From Amycolatopsis thailandensis (lineage in GTDB: Bacteria > Actinomycetota > Actinomycetes > Mycobacteriales > Pseudonocardiaceae), in the NCBI RefSeq assembly GCF_002234405.1, contig NZ_NMQT01000103.1, positions 1-64,000 on the forward strand: DNA of 64,000 nt, written 5' to 3'. A program made the position numbers and the translations under genes. Below, one piece after another: positions 16,471 to 24,292 of the stretch (positions are counted from its first letter, which is position 1; each line of letters opens with the position of its first letter). The notes beneath the pieces were generated by a model that worked only from the letters and a program-made list of their open reading frames with translations, ran no database searches and was not told the DNA's origin.

Positions 16471-17664
16471 ATGAAGGCCGTCACCTGGCACGGGAAACGC
16501 GATGTCCGGGTGGACACCGTCCCGGATCCGAAGCTGGTCGAACCGACCGATGCCATCGTGCGCATCACCTCGACCGGTATCTGCGGTTCCGACCTGCACC
16601 TCTACGAGGTCCTCGGTGCGTTCATCGACGAGGGCGACATCCTCGGGCACGAGCCGATGGGTGTGGTCGAAGAAGTGGGGACCGGGGTGACGAACCTGAA
16701 ACCCGGCGACCGTGTCGTCGTCCCCTTCAACATCTCCTGTGGTCACTGCTTCATGTGCGATCGCGGGCTGCAGTCGCAGTGCGAGACCACGCAGGTCACC
16801 GATCGTGGCAAGGGCGCGGCGTTGCTCGGCTACACCAAGCTCTACGGTCAGGTCCCGGGCGGCCAGGCCGAGTACCTGCGTGTCCCGCAGGCCCAGTACG
16901 GCCCGATCAAGGTGCCGGACGGTCCGCCGGACGAACGTTTCGTCTACCTGTCCGACGTCGTGCCCACCGCTTGGCAGGCCGTCGACTACGCGAACATCCC
17001 GGAAGGCGGCACGGTCGTGGTCTTCGGCCTCGGGCCGATCGGCCAGTTCTGCTGCCGGATCGCGAAACACCGGGGCGCGGGCAAGGTGATCGGCATCGAC
17101 CTGGTCCCGGAACGCCTCGCGAGGGCGGCCGCGGCCGGCGTCGTCACTTACGACGTCCGTGAGCACAAGTACCTGGGCGACGTCATCCGCGAGGCCACCG
17201 GCGGCAGGGGAGCGGATTCGGTCATCGACGCCGTCGGGATGGAGGCGCACGGTGCCCCGATCGGGCGGCTGGCGCAGAATCTCGTCGCCCTCCTGCCCGA
17301 TCCGGTCGGCGCGAAGATCACCGAGAAGGCCGCGATCGACCGGCTCAGCGTGCTGTACGCGGCCATCGACTGCGTCCGGCGCGGCGGCACGATCTCGCTG
17401 AGCGGCGTCTACGGCGGCATGGTCGACCCGCTGCCGATGATGGACCTGTTCGACAAGCAGATCACCTTGCGGATGGGGCAGGCCAACGTCCGGCGCTGGA
17501 TCGACGACATCATGCCGCTGATCGCCGACAGCGCCGACCCACTCGGCGTCGAAGGCTTCGCGACGCACAAGCTGCCGCTGAAGGAAGCGCCGCACGCCTA
17601 TGAGATCTTCCAGAAGAAGCAGGACGGCGCGATCAAGATCCTTCTGGAGCCGTTCGCCGTGTGA
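16471..17664 (+). CDS. Zinc-dependent alcohol/formaldehyde-type dehydrogenase
   Basis: A 397-residue medium-chain dehydrogenase. The catalytic zinc region is STGICGSDLHLYE and GHEPMGVVEEVG, the structural zinc loop is CGHCFMCDRGLQSQC, and the NAD-binding turn is VVFGLGPIGQFCCR. Insertions resemble the glutathione-independent formaldehyde dehydrogenase-like subgroup. The ATG at 16471 has GGGAG upstream; 20 in-frame codons before it lie in the untranslated region. It is probably monocistronic or cotranscribed with the downstream hypothetical gene (21 bp away). Confidence 0.9.
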   Translation: MKAVTWHGKRDVRVDTVPDPKLVEPTDAIVRITSTGICGSDLHLYEVLGAFIDEGDILGHEPMGVVEEVGTGVTNLKPGDRVVVPFNISCGHCFMCDRGLQSQCETTQVTDRGKGAALLGYTKLYGQVPGGQAEYLRVPQAQYGPIKVPDGPPDERFVYLSDVVPTAWQAVDYANIPEGGTVVVFGLGPIGQFCCRIAKHRGAGKVIGIDLVPERLARAAAAGVVTYDVREHKYLGDVIREATGGRGADSVIDAVGMEAHGAPIGRLAQNLVALLPDPVGAKITEKAAIDRLSVLYAAIDCVRRGGTISLSGVYGGMVDPLPMMDLFDKQITLRMGQANVRRWIDDIMPLIADSADPLGVEGFATHKLPLKEAPHAYEIFQKKQDGAIKILLEPFAV

Positions 17665-17685
17665 GGTACCGGGCATACTCACCGG

Positions 17686-18213
17686 GTGGCTTTCTTCGAC
17701 ATCGAGGGTTATGAACCCGTGTGGCTCTCCGGACTCAAGAGGATCCGGGGAGCGCACGGTGACCGGCTGGGCGCGTTGGTGGGCAAGCGGCTCCAGCGCG
17801 TCCACCTGACGTGGTTCGTCGAATACCGGGAATGGCTTCAGGACGCGCCCGTCGTGGTGGACTTCGGTGACGAACGGCTGGAGATCACGCACTGGAAGTT
17901 CGACGAGGTTTCCCTGACCTGGAACACGATCGACCCGTACGGGAAGTCCGCATGGGACTGGGGTGACCCGGCGGAGCCCAGCCCGCTGAGCTGGCGGCAG
18001 GACATCTACCCCGAACTGTCCGCTTTGGAGGGTCAGGTGCTCCACGACGTCGAACTGCTCGAATGGGTGGGGAGGGACATGGCAGGCGGCATGGTCGCGA
18101 TCGGCTTCGTCTTTCCGCAGGGCCGCTTCACCGTCTTCAACGCCATGGACGAGAACGGGATCGAGTTCACCGAGCCGGACTCGTCGTACCGGAAGCATTC
18201 CCTGGTGGGCTGA
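17686..18213 (+). CDS. Hypothetical protein (175 aa)
   Basis: A soluble, Trp-rich, acidic protein starting with GTG. CATACT lies 8-13 bases upstream of the start and looks like a -10 element, and there is no ribosome binding site, so leaderless translation is likely. The sequence alternates beta-type stretches (APVVVDFGDERLEITHWKF, GMVAIGFVFPQGRFTVFNAM). I recognise no family. It sits between the dehydrogenase and the DIP1984 gene. Confidence 0.65.
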   Translation: MAFFDIEGYEPVWLSGLKRIRGAHGDRLGALVGKRLQRVHLTWFVEYREWLQDAPVVVDFGDERLEITHWKFDEVSLTWNTIDPYGKSAWDWGDPAEPSPLSWRQDIYPELSALEGQVLHDVELLEWVGRDMAGGMVAIGFVFPQGRFTVFNAMDENGIEFTEPDSSYRKHSLVG

Positions 18214-18256
18214 AAACGGGATGCGGCGGTCGGCGATCTTGGCGATACTTCCCCGC

Positions 18257-18733
18257 ATGTCCCCGATCAAACTGGCCGAAGCGCTCGCGCTGCGCGCCGA
18301 CGCGACGAAGAAGGTGGAGGCGCTGCGTTCCCGGATCGTCGACAACGCGCGGCACCAGGAAGGCGAGGAGCCCGCGGAAGACGCCGCCGCTCTGCTCGTC
18401 GACGCCGAAACCGCGCTGGGCGAACTGGAGTCGCTGATCCAGCGGATCAACCGCACCAACGCCGCCACCCCGCTCGGGGAAGGCACGATCACCGACGCGA
18501 TCGCACGCCGCGACGTCCTCCGGCTCCGGCACGGGGTCCTCACCGCGGCCGCCGACGCCGCGGCCGGTCGCAACCAAGGCGGCTACGGTCGTCAGCTTCG
18601 CTCGGAACTCCGGTATCTCTCCGCGCTTCCGGTCGCGGAACTGCGGTCCAGCGCGGACCGGGTCGCCGGGGAGATCCGGGTGATCGACGTCGAGATCCAG
18701 CGCACCAACTGGGAGACCGATCTCCTGGACTGA
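18257..18733 (+). CDS. DIP1984/septicolysin family protein
   Basis: A 158-residue all-helical protein: MSPIKLAEALALRADATKKV, then NRTNAATPLGEGTITDAIARRD and a C-terminus with AGEIRVIDVEIQRTNWETDL. This pattern fits the DIP1984 family, named after a Corynebacterium protein and related to septicolysin; the molecular role is unclear. GATACT ends eight bases before the ATG, suggesting a leaderless transcript. Confidence 0.75.
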   Translation: MSPIKLAEALALRADATKKVEALRSRIVDNARHQEGEEPAEDAAALLVDAETALGELESLIQRINRTNAATPLGEGTITDAIARRDVLRLRHGVLTAAADAAAGRNQGGYGRQLRSELRYLSALPVAELRSSADRVAGEIRVIDVEIQRTNWETDLLD

Positions 18734-19063
18734 ACGTGGAAAGCAGGTAGCCCTCCGGGAAGCGGGCACGAGCCGAGGGCCGGCGGTACTCCGGTCCACC
18801 TCCTGGCACGTGGAGGGCAGCGTGGGGGTTCGACTCCCCGATCACGACTCAGCCCAGCACGACGCACAGGTGACGGCGCAAGCGGCACGACTCATCACCA
18901 TGTGCCGGTCCCGGAAGGTGAGGGCGGGTACGGGGCCTTTCCACGATCACACATTCCCCTTGGCGGAGTGGCGTTCCCGACACATCGAGGTATGGGCGAA
19001 CCTGATCGACTCTGTGCCAAGGTGAAAAGCGGAACAATCCAAGAGCCCAGGTGGTGACCCCGG
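18734..19063. other. 330-bp non-coding region before fgd
   Basis: No protein-like ORF. It includes GGGGGTTCGACTCCCC (18824-18839), which looks like a tRNA T-arm, and a hairpin CCTCC/GGAGG at about 18799-18815. No matching acceptor stem or anticodon arm was found, so no tRNA is called. The fgd promoter should lie between about 18940 and 19050, where base composition drops. Confidence 0.45.
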
Positions 19064-20068
19064 ATGGCACTGAAGATCGGTTACAAGGCGTCGGCCGAGC
19101 AGTTCGGCCCGCGCGATCTCGTCGAGTACTCCGTGCTCGCCGAGAAGGTCGGGCTGGACAGCGTGATGGTCAGCGACCATTTCCAGCCCTGGCGGCACCA
19201 GGGCGGGCACGCGCCGTTCTCGTTCGCCTGGATGGCGGCGGTCGGCGAGCGCACCGAACGGGTGGTGCTCGGCACCAGCGTGCTGACAGCGACCTTCCGC
19301 TACAACCCGGCCGTGGTCGCGCAGGCGTTCGGCACCCTCGGCAGCCTGTACCCCGGTCGCGTGCTGCTCGGTGTCGGCAGCGGTGAGGCCCTCAACGAGG
19401 TCGCGGTCGCCCGGATCGAGTGGCCCGCGTTCAAGGAGCGGTTCGCGCGGCTGCGCGAGGCGATCGAACTGATGCGCAAACTGTGGTCCGAAGAGCGCGT
19501 CACGTTCGAGGGCGAGTACTACCAGACCACCGACGCCACCGTGTACGACCGCCCCGAGGGCGGCGTTCCGATCTACATCGCGGCCGGCGGCCCGGTGATG
19601 GCGAAGTACGTCGGCAAGCAGGGCGACGGTTTCATCTGCACCAGCGGCAAGGGGATGGACCTCTACACCGACAAGCTGCTTCCCGCGGTCGCGGAAGGCG
19701 CGGAGCAGGCCGGCCGGAGCACCGGCGACATCGACAAGATGATCGAGATCAAGCTGTCCTACGACCCGGATCCGGCGCAGGCGCTGGAGAACACCCGGTT
19801 CTGGGCGCCGCTCTCGCTGACGCCGGAGCAGAAGGCCGGCATCGAAGACCCGGCCGAGATGGAGAAGGCCGCGGACGCGCTGCCCATCGAGCAGGTCGCC
19901 CGCCGCTGGATCGTCACTTCGGATCCGGCCGACGCCGTCGAGCAGATCAAGCCGTACGTCGAGGCCGGCTTCAACCACCTCGTCTTCCACGGCCCCGGCC
20001 ACGATCAGGAGCGGTTCCTGCGCTCGTTCTCCGAGCAGGTCGTCCCGGGTCTGCGCGAACTCGGCTGA
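19064..20068 (+). CDS. fgd: F420-dependent glucose-6-phosphate dehydrogenase
   Basis: A 334-residue luciferase-fold enzyme that oxidises glucose-6-phosphate to phosphogluconolactone and reduces coenzyme F420. The sequence follows mycobacterial FGD1 almost throughout: LKIGYKASAEQFGPRDLVEY, VSDHFQPWRHQGGHAPFSF, LGTSVLTATFRYNPAVVAQA, GDGFICTSGKG, KMIEIKLSYDPDP and ALPIEQVARRWIV. It starts at the ATG at 19064 with a weak AGGTGG upstream. It supplies F420H2 for the three LLM-class oxidoreductases elsewhere in this window. Confidence 0.96.
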   Translation: MALKIGYKASAEQFGPRDLVEYSVLAEKVGLDSVMVSDHFQPWRHQGGHAPFSFAWMAAVGERTERVVLGTSVLTATFRYNPAVVAQAFGTLGSLYPGRVLLGVGSGEALNEVAVARIEWPAFKERFARLREAIELMRKLWSEERVTFEGEYYQTTDATVYDRPEGGVPIYIAAGGPVMAKYVGKQGDGFICTSGKGMDLYTDKLLPAVAEGAEQAGRSTGDIDKMIEIKLSYDPDPAQALENTRFWAPLSLTPEQKAGIEDPAEMEKAADALPIEQVARRWIVTSDPADAVEQIKPYVEAGFNHLVFHGPGHDQERFLRSFSEQVVPGLRELG

Positions 20069-20110
20069 TCCGGAGCGGTGGCGGCATCCGCACGGCGGTG
20101 CCGCCACCGG

Positions 20111-20524
20111 TCAGGACTCGGTGACGAGCTTGGTCATCTCCTGGTCGAAGTCGAACCACTCCTGCTCGGAACCGGCGGGCACCACGTCGTAGGTGCGGTC
20201 GAGGAACTCGGCCAGCTCCTGCGCCGAGGCCTCGAGGACGGCGCAGCCGTCGGGCGCGCTGAGCGCGAAAATCACGATCGAGGTGTCGTCGGCCGGACTG
20301 ATGATCACGTCGCCTTCACCCGATGGGGTGAGGAGGCCGTCCGCCAGCAGGTCACGGCCGAACATCCAGCGGACCGTCCCGCCGCCCGAGTGGTAGGCCA
20401 CCACGACGGCGTAGGGGTCCTCGGGGTCGTATTCGAGATCGGCCTGGACGGGGAGGGGGTCCGCACCGAAAGTGCGCAGGCCGAAGACGATCGTCCCCCG
20501 GATGAGGTCGCTTTCCTTGTCCAA
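20111..20524 (-). CDS. SsgA-family sporulation/cell-division regulator (SsgB-like)
   Basis: A 137-residue protein of the actinomycete-specific SsgA-like family. Diagnostic segments are LEYDPEDPYAVVVAYH, VRWMFGRDLLADGL and GEGDVIISPADD. SsgB-type members help position FtsZ at sporulation septa. It starts with TTG at 20524, preceded by AAGGGG. Length matches the family. It is convergent with fgd, 42 bp apart. Which SsgA-like subgroup it belongs to cannot be settled without alignment. Confidence 0.88.
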   Translation of the reverse strand: MDKESDLIRGTIVFGLRTFGADPLPVQADLEYDPEDPYAVVVAYHSGGGTVRWMFGRDLLADGLLTPSGEGDVIISPADDTSIVIFALSAPDGCAVLEASAQELAEFLDRTYDVVPAGSEQEWFDFDQEMTKLVTES

Positions 20525-20891
20525 CGCTTCAGCCCCTTACGTTCGGTTGCTGTTGATCTTCAATCATTGATAACGCAATGTGAAGCGTTTTCGTGACCCG
20601 AGATGGCAACTTTCACACGTTCGGCTGAGAGCTGCGTCTCAGGTGCTCACGGACGGTTCGCATCGAGCACGTGCGGTGAGCGGGCGATAAGTGCGATCAT
20701 TCGTGCAAAAGAAAGAGATTCCGCACGTGCATATTCCGGTGAATGGAAATAGCCAACCGTTCGGCGGAGTGAATCGATATTTCCCGCGGTTAGCATAATC
20801 GTTGCGTCGTTCATGTGTTTCCAGGAGACCGGCGTGGCTCCGTCCTGGACCTCGGCGAGCTTGATCGTTGTGGATCGGGAGAGGAGCGGCA
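20525..20891. other. 367-bp lower-GC intergenic region, possible small ORF
   Basis: GC content is visibly lower here than in the flanking genes. On the reverse strand a TTG-started frame (20892-20647, 81 residues, containing TAGNIDSLRRTVGYFHSPEY) has plausible amino-acid composition. However, it lacks a ribosome binding site and its 3' half has poor GC at third codon positions. It could be a decayed gene or chance. The ssgB-like promoter should lie near 20530-20580. Confidence 0.3.
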
Positions 20892-21047
20892 ATGGGCGTA
20901 AGAATCACCCTCGTCATTCCCAGGGAAGACCAAGCGCGTCGAGACGCGGTTTACGGCCCGCGCAGGCGGACGGTTCCGGCCACGTCCCGGTACGGCTCCG
21001 GGACCGAACCGGCTGTGCCACGAGTCCGGGGACGCCGCCGTGATTGA
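20892..21047 (+). CDS. Possible 51-aa upstream ORF coupled to the TPR gene
   Basis: The ATG at 20892 follows a very strong ribosome binding site (GGGAGAGGAG, five bases before). The frame stops at 21047, overlapping the GTG of the TPR gene at 21040 by eight bases. The product is short and Arg-rich with an N-terminal MGVRITLVIPREDQAR; no family is recognised. Its role may simply be translational coupling to the next gene. Confidence 0.4.
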   Translation: MGVRITLVIPREDQARRDAVYGPRRRTVPATSRYGSGTEPAVPRVRGRRRD

Positions 21048-21981
21048 GCGGCTCCCGATGCGGGTCGGGCAGGCCGACATCGACCGGCTGGAGGGAGTCA
21101 TCGCCGCGCTCCGGGCGCGCGACTATCGGGAAGGCGGCGGATCCTGCCGGGAGCTGCTGCGTGTGCTGGAGCCATACAGCGCGGCACTGCGCCGGGGAAC
21201 GATGAGCGAGCCGATGGCGCGGCGGCTGGCGGGCGTGGTCGCGGATCTGCACAACCTCAAGGGCTGGACGGAATTCGACTCCGGGCGCCCCCTCAAGGCG
21301 GAGCGGCACTTCCGTCGCGCGCTCGAACTCGCGGCGCATTCCGGCAACGACGATCTCGTCGCCAACGTCCGCTATCGGCTCGGCCGGATGTATCTGCACC
21401 ACCGTTCTCCGGTGGAGGCGCTGGAGCAGTTCGGGCACGGCCAGCTCGCGGCACGCCGGGCGGGAAGGCCGCTGTCGCAGGCGATCCTGTCGGCGAACGA
21501 GGCGTGGGCGTACGCGCTGCTCGGCGACGTCCGGCAGGCGCTGGACAAGCTTTCCCTTGCCCCCGAACAGTTCGCCAGTTCGCTGGGGGACACGGTGCCG
21601 TCGTGGTCCGCCTTCTTCACGGCCAACGACCTGGCCGCGATGATCGGGACGGTGCGCACCGAGCTCGCCAGGGTCGTCGACGTCCGCCACAGCCGGGAGG
21701 CCATTCCCGCGCTCACCGAGGCCATCGACGGCTATGGTCCGGACATGGTGCGCAGCCGGTCGCTGACGATGATCTGGCTCGCGGTCGACCACGCGCTGGA
21801 GGGCGATCTGGGCCAGGCCGCCGAGGTCGGCCTCGCCGCGATGGAGATCGCGTACGGAATCCGTTCCGCGCGTACGCGGGATCGTTTGCGGCCACTGTCG
21901 GAAAGCGTGCGGAAACGGGTGGGTGATATTAATGCGCGAGATCTCCTTGATCGGATCGCGACATTTCGCGCCGCGGCCTGA
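21040..21981 (+). CDS. TPR-type helical protein, regulator-like without HTH
   Basis: A 313-residue all-helical protein resembling the C-terminal half of actinobacterial XRE-TPR regulators. Helical repeats include RRLAGVVADLHNLKGWTEFD, KAERHFRRALELAAHSG, VANVRYRLGRMYLHHRSP and GDVRQALDKLSLAPEQF. The usual N-terminal DNA-binding domain is absent and the preceding ORF does not encode one. It may be a stand-alone TPR signalling or binding protein, or a truncated regulator. Confidence 0.65.
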   Translation: MIERLPMRVGQADIDRLEGVIAALRARDYREGGGSCRELLRVLEPYSAALRRGTMSEPMARRLAGVVADLHNLKGWTEFDSGRPLKAERHFRRALELAAHSGNDDLVANVRYRLGRMYLHHRSPVEALEQFGHGQLAARRAGRPLSQAILSANEAWAYALLGDVRQALDKLSLAPEQFASSLGDTVPSWSAFFTANDLAAMIGTVRTELARVVDVRHSREAIPALTEAIDGYGPDMVRSRSLTMIWLAVDHALEGDLGQAAEVGLAAMEIAYGIRSARTRDRLRPLSESVRKRVGDINARDLLDRIATFRAAA

Positions 21982-22041
21982 GTGCCGCGGAATAGGTGGA
22001 GGAATGACCGGATCAATTCCGGCGGGCGTAGGCTCGCTGGC

Positions 22042-22557
22042 ATGAAACGGACTTCGTTCGCGCAGTGGCCGTGCTCGATCGCGCGCACCATGGACCTGCT
22101 CGGCGACTGGTGGACGCCGCTCGTCCTGCGGGAGGCGTTCTACGGGATCCGCAGGTTCGACGAGTTCCAGCAGGAGCTCGGCATCGCGCGGAACACCCTC
22201 GCCGACCGGTTGCGCCGCCTCGTCGGCGAAGGGCTGCTGGAAAAGCGCGCCTACCAGTCCGAACCGGTCCGTTACGACTACGTGCTGACCGAGAAGGGCG
22301 CGGATTTCTACGGCGTGCTCGCCGCGATGTCCCGCTGGGGTGATCGCTGGCTCGCCGAGGAGGCCGGACCGCCGATCACCCTGCATCACGACACCTGCGG
22401 CCATGACACGCACGCCGAGGTCGTCTGCGCGCATTGCGCCGCGCCGCTCACCGCCGAGAACACGCGGGCGCGGCTCGGGGCGGGCTACCCGCCGAAGCTC
22501 GCGAACCGGCCTGACGTGGTGCGCCGCTTCGCCGCGCAGGAGGGTTTGACAAGCTAA
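22042..22557 (+). CDS. HxlR-family transcriptional regulator with C-terminal CxxC
   Basis: A 171-residue winged-helix regulator: CSIARTMDLLGDWWTPLVLREAFYG, then RNTLADRLRRLVGEGLLEK and a wing with SEPVRYDYVLTEKG. A C-terminal extension has HHDTCGHDTHAEVVCAHC, a possible metal or redox site. TAGGCT ends seven bases before the ATG, fitting leaderless transcription. It precedes the SRPBCC/LLM pair by about 50 bp on the same strand and is the likely regulator. Confidence 0.88.
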   Translation: MKRTSFAQWPCSIARTMDLLGDWWTPLVLREAFYGIRRFDEFQQELGIARNTLADRLRRLVGEGLLEKRAYQSEPVRYDYVLTEKGADFYGVLAAMSRWGDRWLAEEAGPPITLHHDTCGHDTHAEVVCAHCAAPLTAENTRARLGAGYPPKLANRPDVVRRFAAQEGLTS

Positions 22558-22582
22558 GTCTATCTAAGCAACTATCGAGGTC
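22546..22582 (+). promoter_or_regulatory. Candidate promoter/operator before SRPBCC-LLM pair
   Basis: A consensus -35 TTGACA (22546-22551) is followed by CTAAG at 22554 and again at 22564, a 10-bp-spaced direct repeat, and by AACTAT about 18 bases after the -35. It lies at the HxlR stop codon and could be bound by that regulator. Confidence 0.35.
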
Positions 22583-22606
22583 ACGAGCACGGGAGGCGGG
22601 ACCACG

Positions 22607-23125
22607 ATGGAGTGGACGGGCGCCAAGTACGCCGACAAACCGACGGTCGAGGTCCAGGAGTGGGTCGACGCCGATCCGGAGCGGGTCTGGGCGATCGTCT
22701 CCGACGTCCGGCTGATGCCCACGATGAGCCAGGAACTCCAGTCGGCCGAGTGGTGCGACGGCGCCGGCGGCGGGGCCGCGGTCGGCAGGCGATTCGTCGG
22801 CCGCAGCAAGCACGACGCGCTCGGTGAATGGGAGACCACGTCGCACGTCGTCGAATGCGACGAGCCGAGGGTCTTCACCTGGGCCGTGCACGATCCCGAG
22901 ACACCCACCGCGCTGTGGCGCTTCACGCTGGAGCCCGAGAACGGCGGGACGAAGCTGCGGCAGTGGATGCAGCTGGGACCGGGGCGTTCGGGCCTTTCGC
23001 TGGCCATCGACCAGATGCCGGACAAGGAGGAGAAGATCGTCTTCGTCCGGCTGCGCGAGTTCGAGAAGGCGATGACAGGGACGCTCTCGGCGATCAAGGA
23101 ACGGGCCGAGGCGGGCCGCGCGTGA
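22607..23125 (+). CDS. SRPBCC (polyketide cyclase/dehydrase-like) protein
   Basis: A 172-residue START-like helix-grip protein: VEVQEWVDADPERVWAIVSDV, then a beta sheet with GEWETTSHVVECDEPRVFTW and WRFTLEPENGGTKLRQWMQL, and a long C-terminal helix. It binds a hydrophobic ligand in such families. GGGAGGCGGG provides the ribosome binding site. The stop overlaps the next gene as TGATG, so the two are translationally coupled and probably act together. Confidence 0.85.
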   Translation: MEWTGAKYADKPTVEVQEWVDADPERVWAIVSDVRLMPTMSQELQSAEWCDGAGGGAAVGRRFVGRSKHDALGEWETTSHVVECDEPRVFTWAVHDPETPTALWRFTLEPENGGTKLRQWMQLGPGRSGLSLAIDQMPDKEEKIVFVRLREFEKAMTGTLSAIKERAEAGRA

Positions 23126-24162
23126 TGCGGACGGCGACGACGGTCGAGGCTTCGAGCGGCTGGCGGGAGACGCTGGAGTTCGTCCTGGAGGCGGAAAAGC
23201 TCGGTCTCGACGAGTGCTGGGTCGCCGAGGCGTGGGGCTCGGACGCGCCGTCCGTGCTCGGTTACCTCGCCGCGCGGACCGAGCGCGTCCGGCTCGGCTC
23301 GGGGATCATCCAGCTCGGCACACGGACCCCGGTGGCGATCGCGCAGGCCGCGCTGACGCTCTCGGAGCTGTCCGGCGGCCGGTTCGCCCTCGGGCTCGGA
23401 GCTTCCGGACCGCAGGTGATCGAGGGGCTGCACGGCGTTTCGTTCGCCCGGCCGCTGACCCGGATGCGGGAAACGGTCGAGATCATCCGCCGCGCGTTCA
23501 CGGGCGAGAAGATCTCGTTCTCCGGCAAGGAGTTCGAGATCCCGCTGCCGGGCGAGAGCAGGCCGATGCGGCTGTCCACGACGCCGAATCCGGACATCCC
23601 GATCCACCTGGCCACGCTTTCGCCGAAACTGCTGGAACTGACCGGCGAGATCGCGGACGGCTGGCTGGGCACCAGCTTCGTCCCGGAGGGGGCACAGGCG
23701 TACTTCGCGCATCTCGACGCCGGTCTCGCGAAGGCGGGCCGATCGCGGGCGGATCTCGAAGTCTGCCAAGGCGCCGAGGTCGCTTTCGCCGGGGACGAGG
23801 ACGAGCTGCGCGGGATGGTCGCGGGCCGCAAGGCCGAACTCGCGTTCAGTCTCGGCGGGATGGGCTCGGCGAAGACGAACTTCTACAACAACGCCTACAG
23901 CAGGCAAGGCTGGGCCGAAGCCGCCGCGGCGGTGCGCGAGCGCTGGCAGGCGGGCGACCGGGAAGGCGCCGCCGCGCTGGTGACCGACGAGATGGTGCTC
24001 GGCACGACACTGATCGGCACCGAAGCGATGGTGGCCGAAAGGCTGCGCGTCTGGCGCGACGCCGGGGTCGACACCGTCCGGCTGTACCCGGCGGGGGAGA
24101 CGGTCGCCGATCGGCTCGCCACCCTCGGCCGCGCGCTGGACCTGGTCCGCGCTCTGGGCTGA
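23125..24162 (+). CDS. LLM-class F420-dependent oxidoreductase
   Basis: A 345-residue luciferase-like TIM barrel: LDECWVAEAWGSDAPSVLGY, VRLGSGIIQLGTRTPVAIAQ, GGRFALGLGASGPQVIEGL and the late segment AGVDTVRLYPAGE are typical of the F420-dependent subgroup. The start is the ATG at 23125, sharing one base with the SRPBCC stop. The likely cofactor is F420H2, supplied by the nearby fgd. Substrate unknown. A GACCGGCC hairpin follows. Confidence 0.88.
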   Translation: MRTATTVEASSGWRETLEFVLEAEKLGLDECWVAEAWGSDAPSVLGYLAARTERVRLGSGIIQLGTRTPVAIAQAALTLSELSGGRFALGLGASGPQVIEGLHGVSFARPLTRMRETVEIIRRAFTGEKISFSGKEFEIPLPGESRPMRLSTTPNPDIPIHLATLSPKLLELTGEIADGWLGTSFVPEGAQAYFAHLDAGLAKAGRSRADLEVCQGAEVAFAGDEDELRGMVAGRKAELAFSLGGMGSAKTNFYNNAYSRQGWAEAAAAVRERWQAGDREGAAALVTDEMVLGTTLIGTEAMVAERLRVWRDAGVDTVRLYPAGETVADRLATLGRALDLVRALG

Positions 24163-24182
24163 ATGCCCGCGCCGGTTGAGGT

Positions 24183-24204
24183 GACCGGCCGAGCGTGGCC
24201 GGTC
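24183..24204 (+). terminator. Hairpin after LLM oxidoreductase
   Basis: GACCGGCC and its exact complement enclose a 6-nt loop, 20 bp past the stop codon. No T-tract follows. Confidence 0.45.
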
Positions 24205-24292
24205 CCGTCTGCTCCAAGCGGGTAGAACTTGTTTCACTTTTGCCGTCGTCCGGAGAACATGACCTCGCTCGATCGCCAAGCGAGGAGGACTC

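Noticed and set aside
18799..18850. tRNA-like T-arm (GGGGGTTCGACTCCCC)
   Set aside because: No acceptor stem partner, D-arm or anticodon arm could be fitted upstream within 75-100 bases; probably a chance hairpin or an old tRNA/att remnant.
20647..20892. Reverse-strand 81-codon frame with fairly natural amino-acid composition
   Set aside because: TTG start without ribosome binding site, poor third-position GC in its second half, and no recognised family; kept only as a note on the intergenic region.
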